Shown here one piece after another: positions 45,782 through 55,833 of a stretch of DNA of 64,000 bases; position 1 is the stretch's first letter; every line of letters begins with the position of its first letter. The notes below the pieces were generated by a model, which saw nothing but the letters and a program-made list of their open reading frames with translations, had not been told where the DNA came from and made no database searches. A program made the position numbers and the translations under genes. Source of the DNA: Phragmites australis (taxonomy: Eukaryota; Streptophyta; Magnoliopsida; Poales; Poaceae); NCBI RefSeq assembly GCF_958298935.1, contig NC_084933.1, forward strand, positions 45,001 through 109,000, read 5' to 3'.

Positions 45782-46051
45782 ATGACATGGTATGTTGTTC
45801 ATCGTGGTCGGGAAAGTGGAGTGTTCTCCACTTGGGAGGAATGCCACGCACAAGTTAATGGATTTAAAGGAGCATGTTACAAAGGATACAAGTCCAAACA
45901 TGAAGCTGTTACGGCATACAACAGTCAAGTCATCCAAGCCGAGTTAAAATTGGCTAACTTCAAAAATAAGAAGTGTGATTTCACGTGTAAAGATGTCATA
46001 ATCCTTATTTTGGTTGCAATCATAATTATTTTGCTATGTAAGATGATGTGA
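45782..46051 (+). CDS. small protein: RNase H1 N-terminal (viroplasmin-like) domain plus hydrophobic tail, 89 aa
   Basis: The frame ATG 45782 to TGA 46051 encodes MTWYVVHRGRESGVFSTWEE, then CHAQVNGFKGACYKGYKSKH and EAVTAY. This is the small fold that opens eukaryotic RNase H1 and caulimovirus inclusion-body proteins, where it binds RNA/DNA hybrids. The hallmark residues are kept: WYVV..G...GV...W.EC..QV.GF.G..YK.Y.....A. The catalytic RNase H domain is absent. Residues ~69-86 (DVIILILVAIIIILLC) are strongly hydrophobic, so a C-terminal membrane anchor is likely. An upstream in-frame ATG at 45737 is possible, but the AG at 45774 suggests splicing just before ATG 45782. It sits downstream of the CACTA promoter and is intact among decayed genes. 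Role unknown; hybrid binding at a membrane is inference. Confidence 0.8.
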   Translation: MTWYVVHRGRESGVFSTWEECHAQVNGFKGACYKGYKSKHEAVTAYNSQVIQAELKLANFKNKKCDFTCKDVIILILVAIIIILLCKMM

Positions 46052-46459
46052 CTTGTAAGATCAATGTGTCAACTGTCAGTACCTTTATGCCTATTTTGTT
46101 ATGTAAGATATGACCTTTTTTTGGTTAAATGTGGTCGTAACGTACTCATTTACAATATTATATGTGTATGCATTCGATCTATCGACTCCTTATGGTTATC
46201 TCACTCTTTCGACAACCTGCCTCCCTTCCTCCCTCATCGGCTTTATCTGTTTCTCCCTCATTCCTCTACTCTTTATATGTAGAATACTCAACCACTCGTC
46301 GTCATTGTATGCAAAACTCCTAGGAAGGGATGGCATCCCCAACCGCCGATCCAGCCCAGGTGCTAGAAGGAGAAGTAGTGCCGCCGTAAAACATTGAAGA
46401 ATGTAGCCTGAGACACTACCTCAACCTGGAACAAACAGACGCCGGTGGAGGCAATGAGG
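46052..46459 (+). other. 3' flank of the RNase H1-N ORF, no gene
   Basis: T-rich sequence with short frames only. It may hold the 3' UTR and the leader of the next CACTA gene. Confidence 0.45.
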
Positions 46460-48770
46460 TAATTCATAAGTAGATGGATGCATCTGTTCTACATATCATC
46501 GTATAGGTTCCCAATAGTTTTTCGCTTATGCTTGATGCTTGATGCTCTGGAGGGTCACGACAATGAGCAATCCCAGGAGTGGCATCGTGTCCAAGGTCCC
46601 TTGAAGATGCCTACGGGACGATTTGTGATCATGGAGATCTCACCAGCAGGGGAGCCAACTGAACCAGAGAGAGTTATGGGGCCGTATAAGTCAGTCTGTG
46701 GGATTGGTGTTAAGGATCACGTGCCCATCAGCTAAAGATTGTGGACTGGCGAACATGGTGATCCGCACGTGGTTCCTGATTTGATCAAGAATGACGTCTT
46801 GTGGCCCAAGATATTAGAGAAGTTTGACTTCCCTGAAAGGACATATATGGAAGTAGTTAAGCGTAAGATGCTAATGATCATGGGCGTTTTATTTAAGAAC
46901 TGGAAGGACACACTAAACATAACGTATGTGTAGAAAGGTACAACACTAGATTTCTGCAAGTGGCTGCAATTGGAAGATCATTGGCAAGCCTCTGTGGAGT
47001 ACAATTCATCGGAGGAAGCACAAAGGTTGAGTGAGGTGAACAAAGCGAACTCAAAGAAGAACCTCTACCCCCACAAAGTCGGCAGTCGTGGGTACGTGAG
47101 GAAAGAATGGCAATGGGTAACAACAGCTAGATCAACTATGGGAGAGAGGTGTCATGCCTGAGATGGAGGGCTAGAGCGATCGATCGACATGCTTCCTTCT
47201 TGGGTGTACTCGTCTGATGGAAGCTTATGCTTTACGACCTCCAAAGACCAGGAAGTGATGCAAACTCTTGCAAAAAATCTTGCGGAAGCCCATGAGTAGT
47301 TTGCACAAGGATCTTTCAGGCCAGACAGGGATAGGGACGAGCTCACATTGGCCCTGGGAAACAAGAAGCATGGTGGTTGCACACGAGGCATTGGGGTGAT
47401 GGGTTGGAAATATGGATTCTTAGGCGACGTCAACAGTTACAAGAGTCGAAAGAGATCTCAAGCAGAGCGAGATGCAGGATGAGAGGAAGAACAAGCTAGG
47501 ATGATGCAAATGCATGAACAAGCGCTAAAATGTGAGAAGGAACATACAGACAAAAATATATCCCAAGTGGTACAACAAGCCCTCATGCGTGAACGGGCTG
47601 CCATTGTGAGCGATTAGGAACGGCCTATAGCATCTCCGAATGTTGCGCGCTCCAGCCCTGGTGCTCGTCAGAGTAGTTGTGCATCCATGGGAGTTCCGGG
47701 AGCTGACCCCATCACTTATCCCATGGACCTCATCACAGCACAGACACCATGTGAACTGCACATTGGTGCTAGGAACATTGCCATCAAGGTGGCTTCCGGC
47801 GTGGCTTATCCCTGCGGCTCTCATGAACATTTGCACAGACGTCCGATACTAGAGAGCTACGCCATGGTCGAAGTAGACAAGGCAGTTGATCAGTACCATC
47901 ATGTTGAGGTGGACTACCCCGCAGAGGAGGGGGCGATCACTATAGGAGAGAACGAGCACACATTCATCACGTGGGAGAAGGCCTACATAGTGTTTCCACC
48001 AGGGATAGCTCCCAAGAATCTCTACTCTCCACTACACCCTGGGCCGTCGTCACCTTGAAGATCTCCCTCTCCTTAGACATCTCACAAAAGAAGTCCACCT
48101 CCTCAGCCATCGCCTTGAAGAAGTCCACCGCTCAAGAAGCCAGCACCATCAACAAGCCAGCCATTAGCTCAGAAAACAAGATCAGGTTTTGCAACATCAA
48201 AGCAGACGACATCATCTAAGAAGTCGATGACATCTAAGAAGTTGGTGGAACTCAAGGATGTCTATTCACTCACTGCGAAGGAAACCAAAAAGATTGTGGA
48301 CGCCAGTGTCACGGCTCATTTCCATCCTCCACCACCTCCACCAAAACCTGTTGTGCCTGAAGATACCATGAAATTTTTCATGAATATGGCCAAACCTAAA
48401 TAGACAGGGGTGGCTTCAGGGGTGGCTTCAAGTAAGTCCCTGACTGACTACGAACGTATCAGTAAGAAGCAGACCAAGAGCAAATCAGCTCCAATCGTTC
48501 ATGATGCTTCAAGCATTGGGAACTTCCTGGATACTTCTGGACTATCAGCAGAAGAACTAGCACGGCTGACTATGGGAGCGGATATTGCAAAGTTGGATTT
48601 TACATGGTCATTTGAGTTGACCAAACATTTGGTCAAACCAGATATAGAAAGAAACCTTACAACTCAAATGCACCAATTACATCAGTGGTACTTGGAGCAA
48701 TCCAGGCAGGGTTCCCTGTAAGATACACATATGAATATTTCCTCAACGGGGACGACTCCTTCTCGGTGTG
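46460..48770 (+). pseudogene. Ptta/En/Spm-type CACTA transposase-like gene with DUF8039-like region, decayed
   Basis: The plus strand encodes, with many stops, QEWHRVQGPLKMPTGRFVI, FDFPERTYMEVVKRKMLMI, MGVLFKNWKDTLN, WEDHWQ-like text and YNSSEEAQRLSEVNKANSKK: the Transposase_24 (Ptta/En/Spm) pattern. Then comes FAQGSFRPDRDRDELTLALG and a DUF8039-like block, TPCELHIGARNIAIKVASGV and ITWEKAYIVFP. The C-terminal part reads ARLTMGADIAKLDFTWSFE. In-frame stops occur near 46733, 46931, 47159, 47297, 47479 and 47615; another is at 48056 and frameshifts follow. Near 48770 the frame (EYFLNGDDSFSVCF) is cut by the LTR insertion and seems to resume at 54234. The family binds CACTA subterminal repeats or serves transposition. 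Here it is non-functional. Confidence 0.75.
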
Positions 48771-49386
48771 TTTTGTAGCACCCTGGCTTTTAGAATTTGC
48801 AACTCTTTTTAAAATTTCCAACATTAGTAAGTAGCTTCACCAAAACAATAGGTTTAAAACCTATTTTCATAAACAATCAATCAATATAGGTTATTATTTT
48901 GTGTGCATTGCATGTTGAGTTTTGCTAGGAGCCAGGTAAATGCATTAGAGTTCTTTTTCTTTTTCTTTCTCTTTGGTGTTTGAAAAAGATTTTGAAAAGG
49001 TTTTTACAAAACTCTGTAGTAAATTAGTTAAGGGTCTTAATGGTTGGAATTAAAAATCTTTGAATTCATCATGTATTCAATCCTTGATTATACCTGATCC
49101 TTTTCTAGTTCAATTGAAATCTTATCCAAATCCTTGTTTAAAGCCAATCTCTCCTCTTTCTCAAATTCTACCCAAATTCAAATTCAAATTCCGTATCTAC
49201 TCTCATTCTTGTTCAATCTCATTTTTTTTCGTTTCTCTCAAATTCACTCAAGCTGAATTCAAATTCATATCCTATTCAAATTTTTTTCGTAAAAGTTTCT
49301 TTTCTAGAACCCTAGATATGCCTAAGGTGCCATTGAACCCAATCCTGCCCAAGCCTAAGCTCTTGGGCGGCACACAAGTCATCTAG

Positions 49387-50104
49387 GTGGCCCAACACAA
49401 AAGATCTCCAAAATCTGTGGATATTCGCGAATTCCTGGATAGCCTCATCTTCCGATGCAGTTTCAGAGTTCACGATGGTCTCATCGTTGCTGATTATATT
49501 GTTGATCATCGTATTGATAGTGATGCATTGGTTAGTTTGATTAGTATGTGTCCATGGAAATTATACTTTAATGGCTTAGCTTGTAGAGAAGGTCAAGGTG
49601 TTGGCATTATTTTAATTTCACCTAGAGGTATTATTTTTGAAATATTGGTTTGCTTAGAATACTTTTGTACCAACAATCAAGCCAAGTACGAAGCTCTTTT
49701 GTTAGGAGCAAAGTAAAAATACTATGGGTGAAGTACATGAAGGTATTTGTGGAACACATCAGTCAGCTCACAAAATGGTATGGTTGTTAAGGAGAGCTGG
49801 ATTTTATTGGCCGACTATGTTTGATGATTGCTCTACATATTACAACGGATGTGAAGCATTTCAAAAGTTTGGTGATATACAGTTAGCTCCTGCTTCTATG
49901 TTGAATCTTATCATCAAACCATGGCCATTCCGAGGATGGGCTTTGGATTTCATTGGCCAAATTCATCTTTCATCTTTCAAAGGTCATCGCATTGTTTTGG
50001 TTGCTACGGATTACTTCACAGAGTGGTCCGAGGCTGTTCCCTTGAAGAACATGACACACAAAGAGGAGACAAGATGCCTCGCGCTATTAATGGGAAATAC
50101 TTGA
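49387..50104 (+). pseudogene. gypsy RNase H and integrase N-terminal fragment
   Basis: The frame 49387-49716 ends WKLYFNGLACREGQGVGIIL, ISPRGIIFEILVCLEYFCTN and NQAKYEALLLGAK, an RNase H fold in which the first catalytic Asp (YFDG) is Asn. After a deletion, 49724-50104 encodes GEVHEGICGTHQSAHKMVWL, RRAGFYWPTMFDDC and PFRGWALDFIGQIH, then VATDYFTEWSEAVPLKNM. These are the integrase zinc region and the first catalytic Asp. The remaining integrase is lost. Not functional. Confidence 0.8.
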
Positions 50105-50362
50105 AGAAATATTATCGAAACATTTGGCAAGATACTTGAGAAGGTATCTATACATGGTTGATGTAATTTACTATCGTTCTAAGATATATCATTGTATGTG
50201 GCCGGTGTGAATATCATCGCCCTTAGAACATGCACATATGGCCGATATGTTGTTTGTATCGCCCTAAGTCATAACTTAGAGTAGAAGATGAGGTATTCAT
50301 GATTATCCAGTGTAAAAATATTTTTTGGTGCGCAAGCTTTACCAAAAAAATAGGGGGGAATG

Positions 50363-51420
50363 TGTTGATGGTAAAAAATAGCACGGCCAGATTTTTTGTG
50401 TACACCGGATAGTCCGGCGATAATGCCGTGTCATCGTCAGACTATCCGATGCTTATAGTTCGATTTCGGCCAGAAGATATACTTCCTAGAAAAAATAGTC
50501 CCGTGAAGGGCTCATTGAATGTCAGACTATCCGGAGAGTGGGATGAGAATTTGGTGCAGCAAATCATGCTCTCTGTATAAAATAGTCCGGTGAATGATCT
50601 AGTGAAAACACCGGACTATCCGGTGTGTAGAAGGTCAATTTGCACCAAAAACATACTCTCTGGAAGAAATGGTCCAGTGGAGATTCTAGGGTATCACTGG
50701 ACTATCTGGTGAGAAGAAGAAGGTTTTTAGCTGAAAAAATGTTCTCTGGTGAAAATTGTCCGGTGAGGTCTTTGATGATCGCCGGATCATCCGGTGCGTT
50801 CAAAAGGAAAACTTTGCAAAAAAATTGCTGTCTGCAAATATTGTTCCGTTGACATACTCCGGTGAGTATAAATGTGACATCGGAATATCCGGTGTGTGTA
50901 AGACCGAGTCTTAGAGTTTCAGCCGAGTGAACTCCCCGGATGGTCTGGTGTTCTGGAGTTTGTTCTCACCGAATCATCCGGTGTTCAGTCCGAAACAAAA
51001 TCAAAGTGGATTCGTGGATTTTTTTGGATCTCTTTCGTGATTTTGGCCGAACAGACCATGTTTACGGTTAGAATAGAGTCATACTTCGATTCCCTAGGGT
51101 CAAGACCATTTATAAATAGTCGAGGGGTGGAGGCCGATTGCATATCCATCAGTAAATCGCATGTATTGCATCTACTTTTCGTTTTGTCTTTACTTTCTTG
51201 CATTTTAGGGTTAGTTCTTCACTGCTACTTCAAATCTTTGTGTTTCGAGTGGTAGCTCTTTGTCGATTTGCTCGTAAATTGTCTGGGCAGCGATCCCCAA
51301 GGTTGTCGGCCGAAACCTTTGCTTGTTTGCTTGTAAACAAGTCGTGCGTCGCTGAGAAAAGCAACAAGTATCCTTGATGGATCCATGTTGGCGAGGTGTT
51401 GCCTCCTCTCCGCACCAACA
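50363..51420 (+). repeat. 3' LTR of the truncated gypsy element, with CCGGTG-type repeats
   Basis: Preceded by a polypurine tract TAGGGGGGAATG. Starts TGTTGATGG and ends CACCAACA (TGTTG...CAACA). 50400-50990 carries a loose array of GGACTATCCGGTG / CCGGATAGTCCGG units every 50-90 bp. TATAAATAG occurs near 51110. Confidence 0.75.
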
Positions 51421-54233
51421 CAATCATCAAAGCAAGGTGAGGACTCCTCCTTATCCTTTCTTACCCCTATTTTACCATCATACTAAGTCCCTAGCCAAGC
51501 CCTAGCCTCAGCCAAAGCCCGATCTACGCCGCCACGGTCGTCGCCGTCACGGACAGCCACGCTATCACCGATTGGCATCGATGTTCCCGGCTAACCAAAG
51601 GTCAAATTACCATGCCCTTTCACCAGTGCATGACTCGTGATGTTGCCCATGCTCTCACCAACCGAGTCGTCTAGTAGATCAGCCAAACCGTCAGGATCAA
51701 GGTCGACATGCCTGCTGTCTGATTTTTGGACACGTTCTGCGCGTGCATCAAGTTTGCTGTCGCGTTCCCCATCAATCCGCAAGCTGTATGGATGTGCCAT
51801 CTGCTTTTAAGAATGTCCCATGAAGTCTTCTACATGACCCTAGAGCCTTTCACCGGTTGTGCAGTGACACGACCGGAACCATAGCATATGGCAACCGCCA
51901 CCAATCTCATCTCCGCTGATCGTTCTTCCTCTCAGGGGGTGATCTACCCAAACCCATGATATAGCATTGTGTTCCCAGGACATATGAACGTCTCTATTCA
52001 AACGGTTTCTCAAATTTCATAGCCAATCTCCTGGAATGCGAGCGTCTTCGTTGCTGCGTCTGTTCGCGGTCACCACCAAACCTAGCAGCAGCCATTGTTG
52101 TTTTGCCGCTACCTCGGATGACCCCTTCCAAAACCGATCATGCCTTTGAGTTATCCTTTCTATGTTTTACACCATGTGTCCCTCATTTCGCTAAAACACC
52201 ACTGATGCCCAACATCGATGTCAGTGGCCACGTGCCCTATCGCCATCTCTGACGAAACCCAAGCCGCCGCTGCGACGCAGAGTCACTGGTAGTATCTTTA
52301 ACCCAGAAGCGTAACCTCTAGCCTTTTTGATCCATCATAGGTGGTCGAGACTAGATCTCAGCGTACTCCTTCTTTAACGCAAGATGGTGCTTGCATATCA
52401 TGCCAAGTCAGCATCACATCATCCTCCTTAGCCAGTCAGCAAAGTCTAGTTAGCCCTATACTTCTTGAACCTTGTGCAATGATGTTGTCAAGCTTGACGT
52501 AATGATTGCATGATAATGCCAATTCCCATAGGAAGATAACTCCAGTAAACTAGCCTTTCCTTTTCAACCTAATCCATCTTCCAAAAGTTCATTCTCTTTC
52601 ATTCTAACTCTTATTTAGGTGATTCTTGCGTCTAAATTCTTCTAAAATCATGCTTATCCAACCATAGTATTGTTAAAGTGTTTTAATATGTTTGGTGTAC
52701 TGTTCTTAGTTAGTTTTGTTGTGTGCTTTTCTGGTGTGTTTCGAGAGCAGACAAAGAGCAATTCGAGAACCTCTAGGACCAAGTCTTTGAAGAGTCTGAG
52801 CAGCAAGTTGGAAGAGGCAAGTGTCCTTGAATATTGTAATCCTAGTTTTTCAAATGCGTTCTTTATTTCAAACATGGATGTTGTTAATTCTGAATCCTAT
52901 TTATGTAGAGTACCCTGTTCCATGTATTCCTTGTCACCTAGTTGTCGATAGTGGATATGTTGGGTAGCTTATGCTTAGCTTCACACAAGGGTATGGATGG
53001 TTTGTTGGTTAAACATGACTAATGAACTATGCAACTATGAGTTAGAAATTCTAGTAATAGTATAGCAATATGGAACCTTAGGCCTTGAGTAAAGTGGTGT
53101 TGTTGATGATGATGGTTATGTAGTTGGTTTAGTGTTTGCTCAAGTGACCTAAGTGAGGACCGGTTCGTGGAGCGACAACCCAAGAAATATCGTACCAACC
53201 ACGAGATCTGGTGGGACAGGTTTGGCCTATTAATTAGTGAATTCTAGTTTTGTGCATGCCAAACGGAAGAGTGGATGTGTGGGGACGGCTAAGGCCAGGA
53301 TGATTTGGTTAGTGGTATGAGATGTTTAGTGGAAGGGAAGGGTTAAAACTTGCTGAAAACTACAAGGCGCAAAAGGGGGCTTCTCGGTGGAGTGAATACC
53401 ACTTTGACGGTGGTGAAACGTAGCAAGCATGCACATACCGGATGAAACTTTGTAACGGCTTTGTAGTGATCTCCGGGCGACATACCATAGGCATGTGTTA
53501 AGTGCTTGGTCGGCATGGCAACAAGGAAATCACGACCTCTGGGGAAAGCTGTACAACCTCTGCAGAGTGTAAAATCTGATATATCAACAGTGCTCACAGT
53601 CATGAGAGACTTGGATCCTCACATGATTAGTTGGTTTTGTTTACTTGGTTTGGTTGGATGGTTCTTGGTTACCTGTGGAGGGTATCAAGTCAGATGGTTT
53701 AGAAATCTGAAGTGGTTTTCGAGTTGTTGAGAACCATATGGAGATGTTTCTCAGAGTTAGAAGTCTAGTGATGAATCACATAGTTAAATAAGATGCTTTT
53801 ATAACTCTTCATTAGCATAGTTGGTATTTATGAAAATTTAACCCATTACAGCTTGTTCCTTTATTTAAGCTTGCATGTTATTTATTTATCACACTTGCGG
53901 AGTACGATATGTACTCACACTTGCTATTTCCATCCAAATGTACATCAAACATTTCTCAGACAATAAAGAAGAACTAGACTTCATCGACGAAGATGAAGAT
54001 TGCTAGGCTGGTGGACCCCCGGTCGAGTGCCTGTGGAAGATGGGAGCTTCGCTGTGTTTTGCTAGTGTATTTTAGTTAAAGACTTTGAGGTCTTTCTATT
54101 TTGTTTAAGTTAAGCATTGTAATAACGACACTGTGTGTGATACACTGATGAAGTTGCTGCATGTATGAAACTTGATCCTAGCATACATGTGGTTTACATC
54201 TGGTTTTGTCCTTTTATAAAATCGGATATTTCA

Positions 54234-55387
54234 GACTTGTATGAACTGTACAAGGAAGATGCCCTCGATGTGGCTATAGTCAGAGTGTGGACTCTGTAAG
54301 TGACTTATGCATATAAATCATGTTATATGATCTTGTACCTTGAAATTGCACGGCTAACTTCTCTATTTCATATAATAGAGATCCGCGCATGCAGACAACA
54401 ATTTGATCATAAAGTAGGATTCATCGATCCTGAGCTTGTGAACCAAACACTTGTAAGGGAGAATCCAGACTTCACCAAGAACTACTTATCGAAATATCTT
54501 CTTCACCACCAATACAAGAAATTCATACACTTACCCTATAGCTATGAGTACATGCTTGCAAGCTAGGGCATTCTATTTTTATGGGCAACTCGATTCTAGT
54601 ACTAATTTGCTATGGTGACATAATATTCCTGCAGCTTTCATTGGATCCTCCTTGTCATCCACCTAGACTTGAGCATGACCATTGTCTTGGACTTACAAAA
54701 GAGAGCTCAGATGATTTACCAAAACCTCATCAACATGCTAAACAGGTAAACTCGATCATTTCATCGTCTCGACGATTGCATCTAAGTTTAATTGATATTT
54801 ATATTCACGTAGTACACAAGATACCGTAAAAAGAGTTGTATTCACTTTCCATTCAGGAAGGAGTATAATGTAAAAACTGACTTTTCGGTACCCACGGAAT
54901 ACTCATGTCTTGCATTTCCTACTGAATAAAAATGTTGAATTCATTCCACTGACTAGTCATTTCCTCTTGAAGTGTATGAGGCAGCCACCGACAAGAATCT
55001 ATGCATGTTTTATGTTCTAACCTTCATGTACGGATTCAGCCCAGACGGAGACACTGTCAGGTTCAATGATCTTGAGGTATAAAATAACATATCAATGCCT
55101 TATTTTCAATTTCTACACATGTTCAAGGACTAATTCTGTCGATTCTTCAAATGCAGTGCTCCAAACTACGCACAAAAGAGTTACAACCTGCAGAAATAAA
55201 TGCCCTTCTAGAACAAATCATCGGGATCTTCATGGAACATGTTATCAACCCAAATGGCGATTTTCATGAACCGATCATGCCGTCGACTGGTGACAAACCT
55301 TCCGATTACACCGTACCTTCTGGTACAGAGTATGCAACAAGGAGGAAGTGTACTAGAAGGTTAGACGACTTATATATCGCCAAATGA
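54234..55387 (+). pseudogene. Ulp1-like (C48) exons of inner CACTA
   Basis: After the LTR the frame resumes DLYELYKEDALDVAIVRVW. Further exons: VGFIDPELVNQTLV (about 54382-54560), FHWILLVIHLDLSMTIVLD with the catalytic His and Asp (about 54635-54745), then TDKNLCMFYVLTFMYGFSPD with the Cys (about 54990-55078), and the end exon INALLEQIIGIFMEHVINPN with NGDFHE (to 55387). Motif order H-D-C matches Ulp1-like proteases that are standard passengers of grass CACTA elements. The Cys is followed by Met rather than Gly, and the exon preceding it is degraded, so activity is doubtful. Homologous to 61013-61658. Confidence 0.7.
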
Positions 55388-55479
55388 CACCGTTTTAATG
55401 AAGGATATTAATTACTATGTATTAATATAGGACATGAATTACTATGTATTAATGAAGGTGTATTTCGGAGTTGGTACCA

Positions 55480-55690
55480 TCAGATGACTCTTCAACAGAA
55501 TGCCCTTCCAACGATGATGCGAAGGAGGAGCAAGAAGCGGTGGCCTGTCAGTGCGCCCAACAGGAGTTGGAGGAGAGGTTGGCCCGTTAGATGTACGCTA
55601 CGGAGGAGCAAGAAGCAGTGTCCCGTAAGTGTGCTCAGGAGGAGGAGGACGAGAGGGTGGCCCGTTAGTGCGCTGTGGAGGAGGCCAAAT
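55480..55690 (+). other. GC-rich tandem-like segment near CACTA right end
   Basis: GAGGAGCAAGAAGC and GGCC(T/C)GTCAGTGCGC-type phrases recur three to four times. The open frame is rich in Arg and Trp and unlikely to be a protein. Confidence 0.45.
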
Positions 55691-55709
55691 GCTCAAACCA
55701 TACTAGCAT

Positions 55710-55833
55710 TCAATGATGTACTATTTTGTAGTGATAGTCCTCTACAATCACTACCTGTTGCCCACTGCTGGCTCCAAAACCGGCAGTGAAGGGGGTTTTG
55801 GAGCCTGCAGTGATGTACTATTTTGTAGTAGTG
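55710..55833 (+). repeat. right terminus of inner CACTA
   Basis: GATGTACTATTTTGTAGTAG then TG ends at 55833 (inverted CACTACTACAAAA). A near copy, GATGTACTATTTTGTAGTGA, sits about 90 bp upstream, so the terminus is partly duplicated. AAACCGGCAGTGAAGGGGG and CCTGCAGTGATG are subterminal motifs. Flank ATA. Confidence 0.75.

Larger units (their letters stand above)
49320..51420 (+). mobile_element. truncated gypsy element (RNase H, integrase piece, 3' LTR)
   Basis: Starts abruptly inside pol and ends with its own 3' LTR (50363-51420). Pol text is of the type with a second RNase H-like domain before integrase, as in Tat-lineage gypsy elements. 5' LTR, gag, protease and RT are missing. It lies inside the larger LTR 48774-54233. 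Left border estimated. Confidence 0.65.
48774..54233 (+). mobile_element. chromovirus-type LTR (solo), split by a nested gypsy fragment
   Basis: The left part starts TGTAGCACCCTGGCTTTTAG, a common grass Tekay-type LTR start, and runs to about 49320. The right part, about 51430-54233, ends CTAGCATACATGTGGTTTAC...ATATTTCA and resembles the 3' part of the LTR ending at 30497. Between them lies a separate gypsy fragment with its own LTR. No gag/pol of this LTR is adjacent and no clear target duplication was found. It interrupts the CACTA reading frame at ...DDSFSVCF. Confidence 0.6.
43613..55833 (+). mobile_element. inner CACTA transposon with RNase H1-N, transposase and Ulp1-like parts
   Basis: The left end is CACTACTTGGGCCGG (43613). 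The proposed right end is ATTTTGTAGTAGTG (ends 55833). GGCAGTGAA(A/G)GGGG-type subterminal motifs occur at both ends. The order inside is TATA box and leader, RNase H1 N-domain ORF, Ptta/En/Spm-type transposase with DUF8039-like region, then Ulp1-like exons, a coherent CACTA layout. A chromovirus LTR with a nested gypsy fragment interrupts it at 48774-54233. Flanking triplets (TTC and ATA) do not match, so the pairing rests on gene order and subterminal repeats. Confidence 0.6.
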
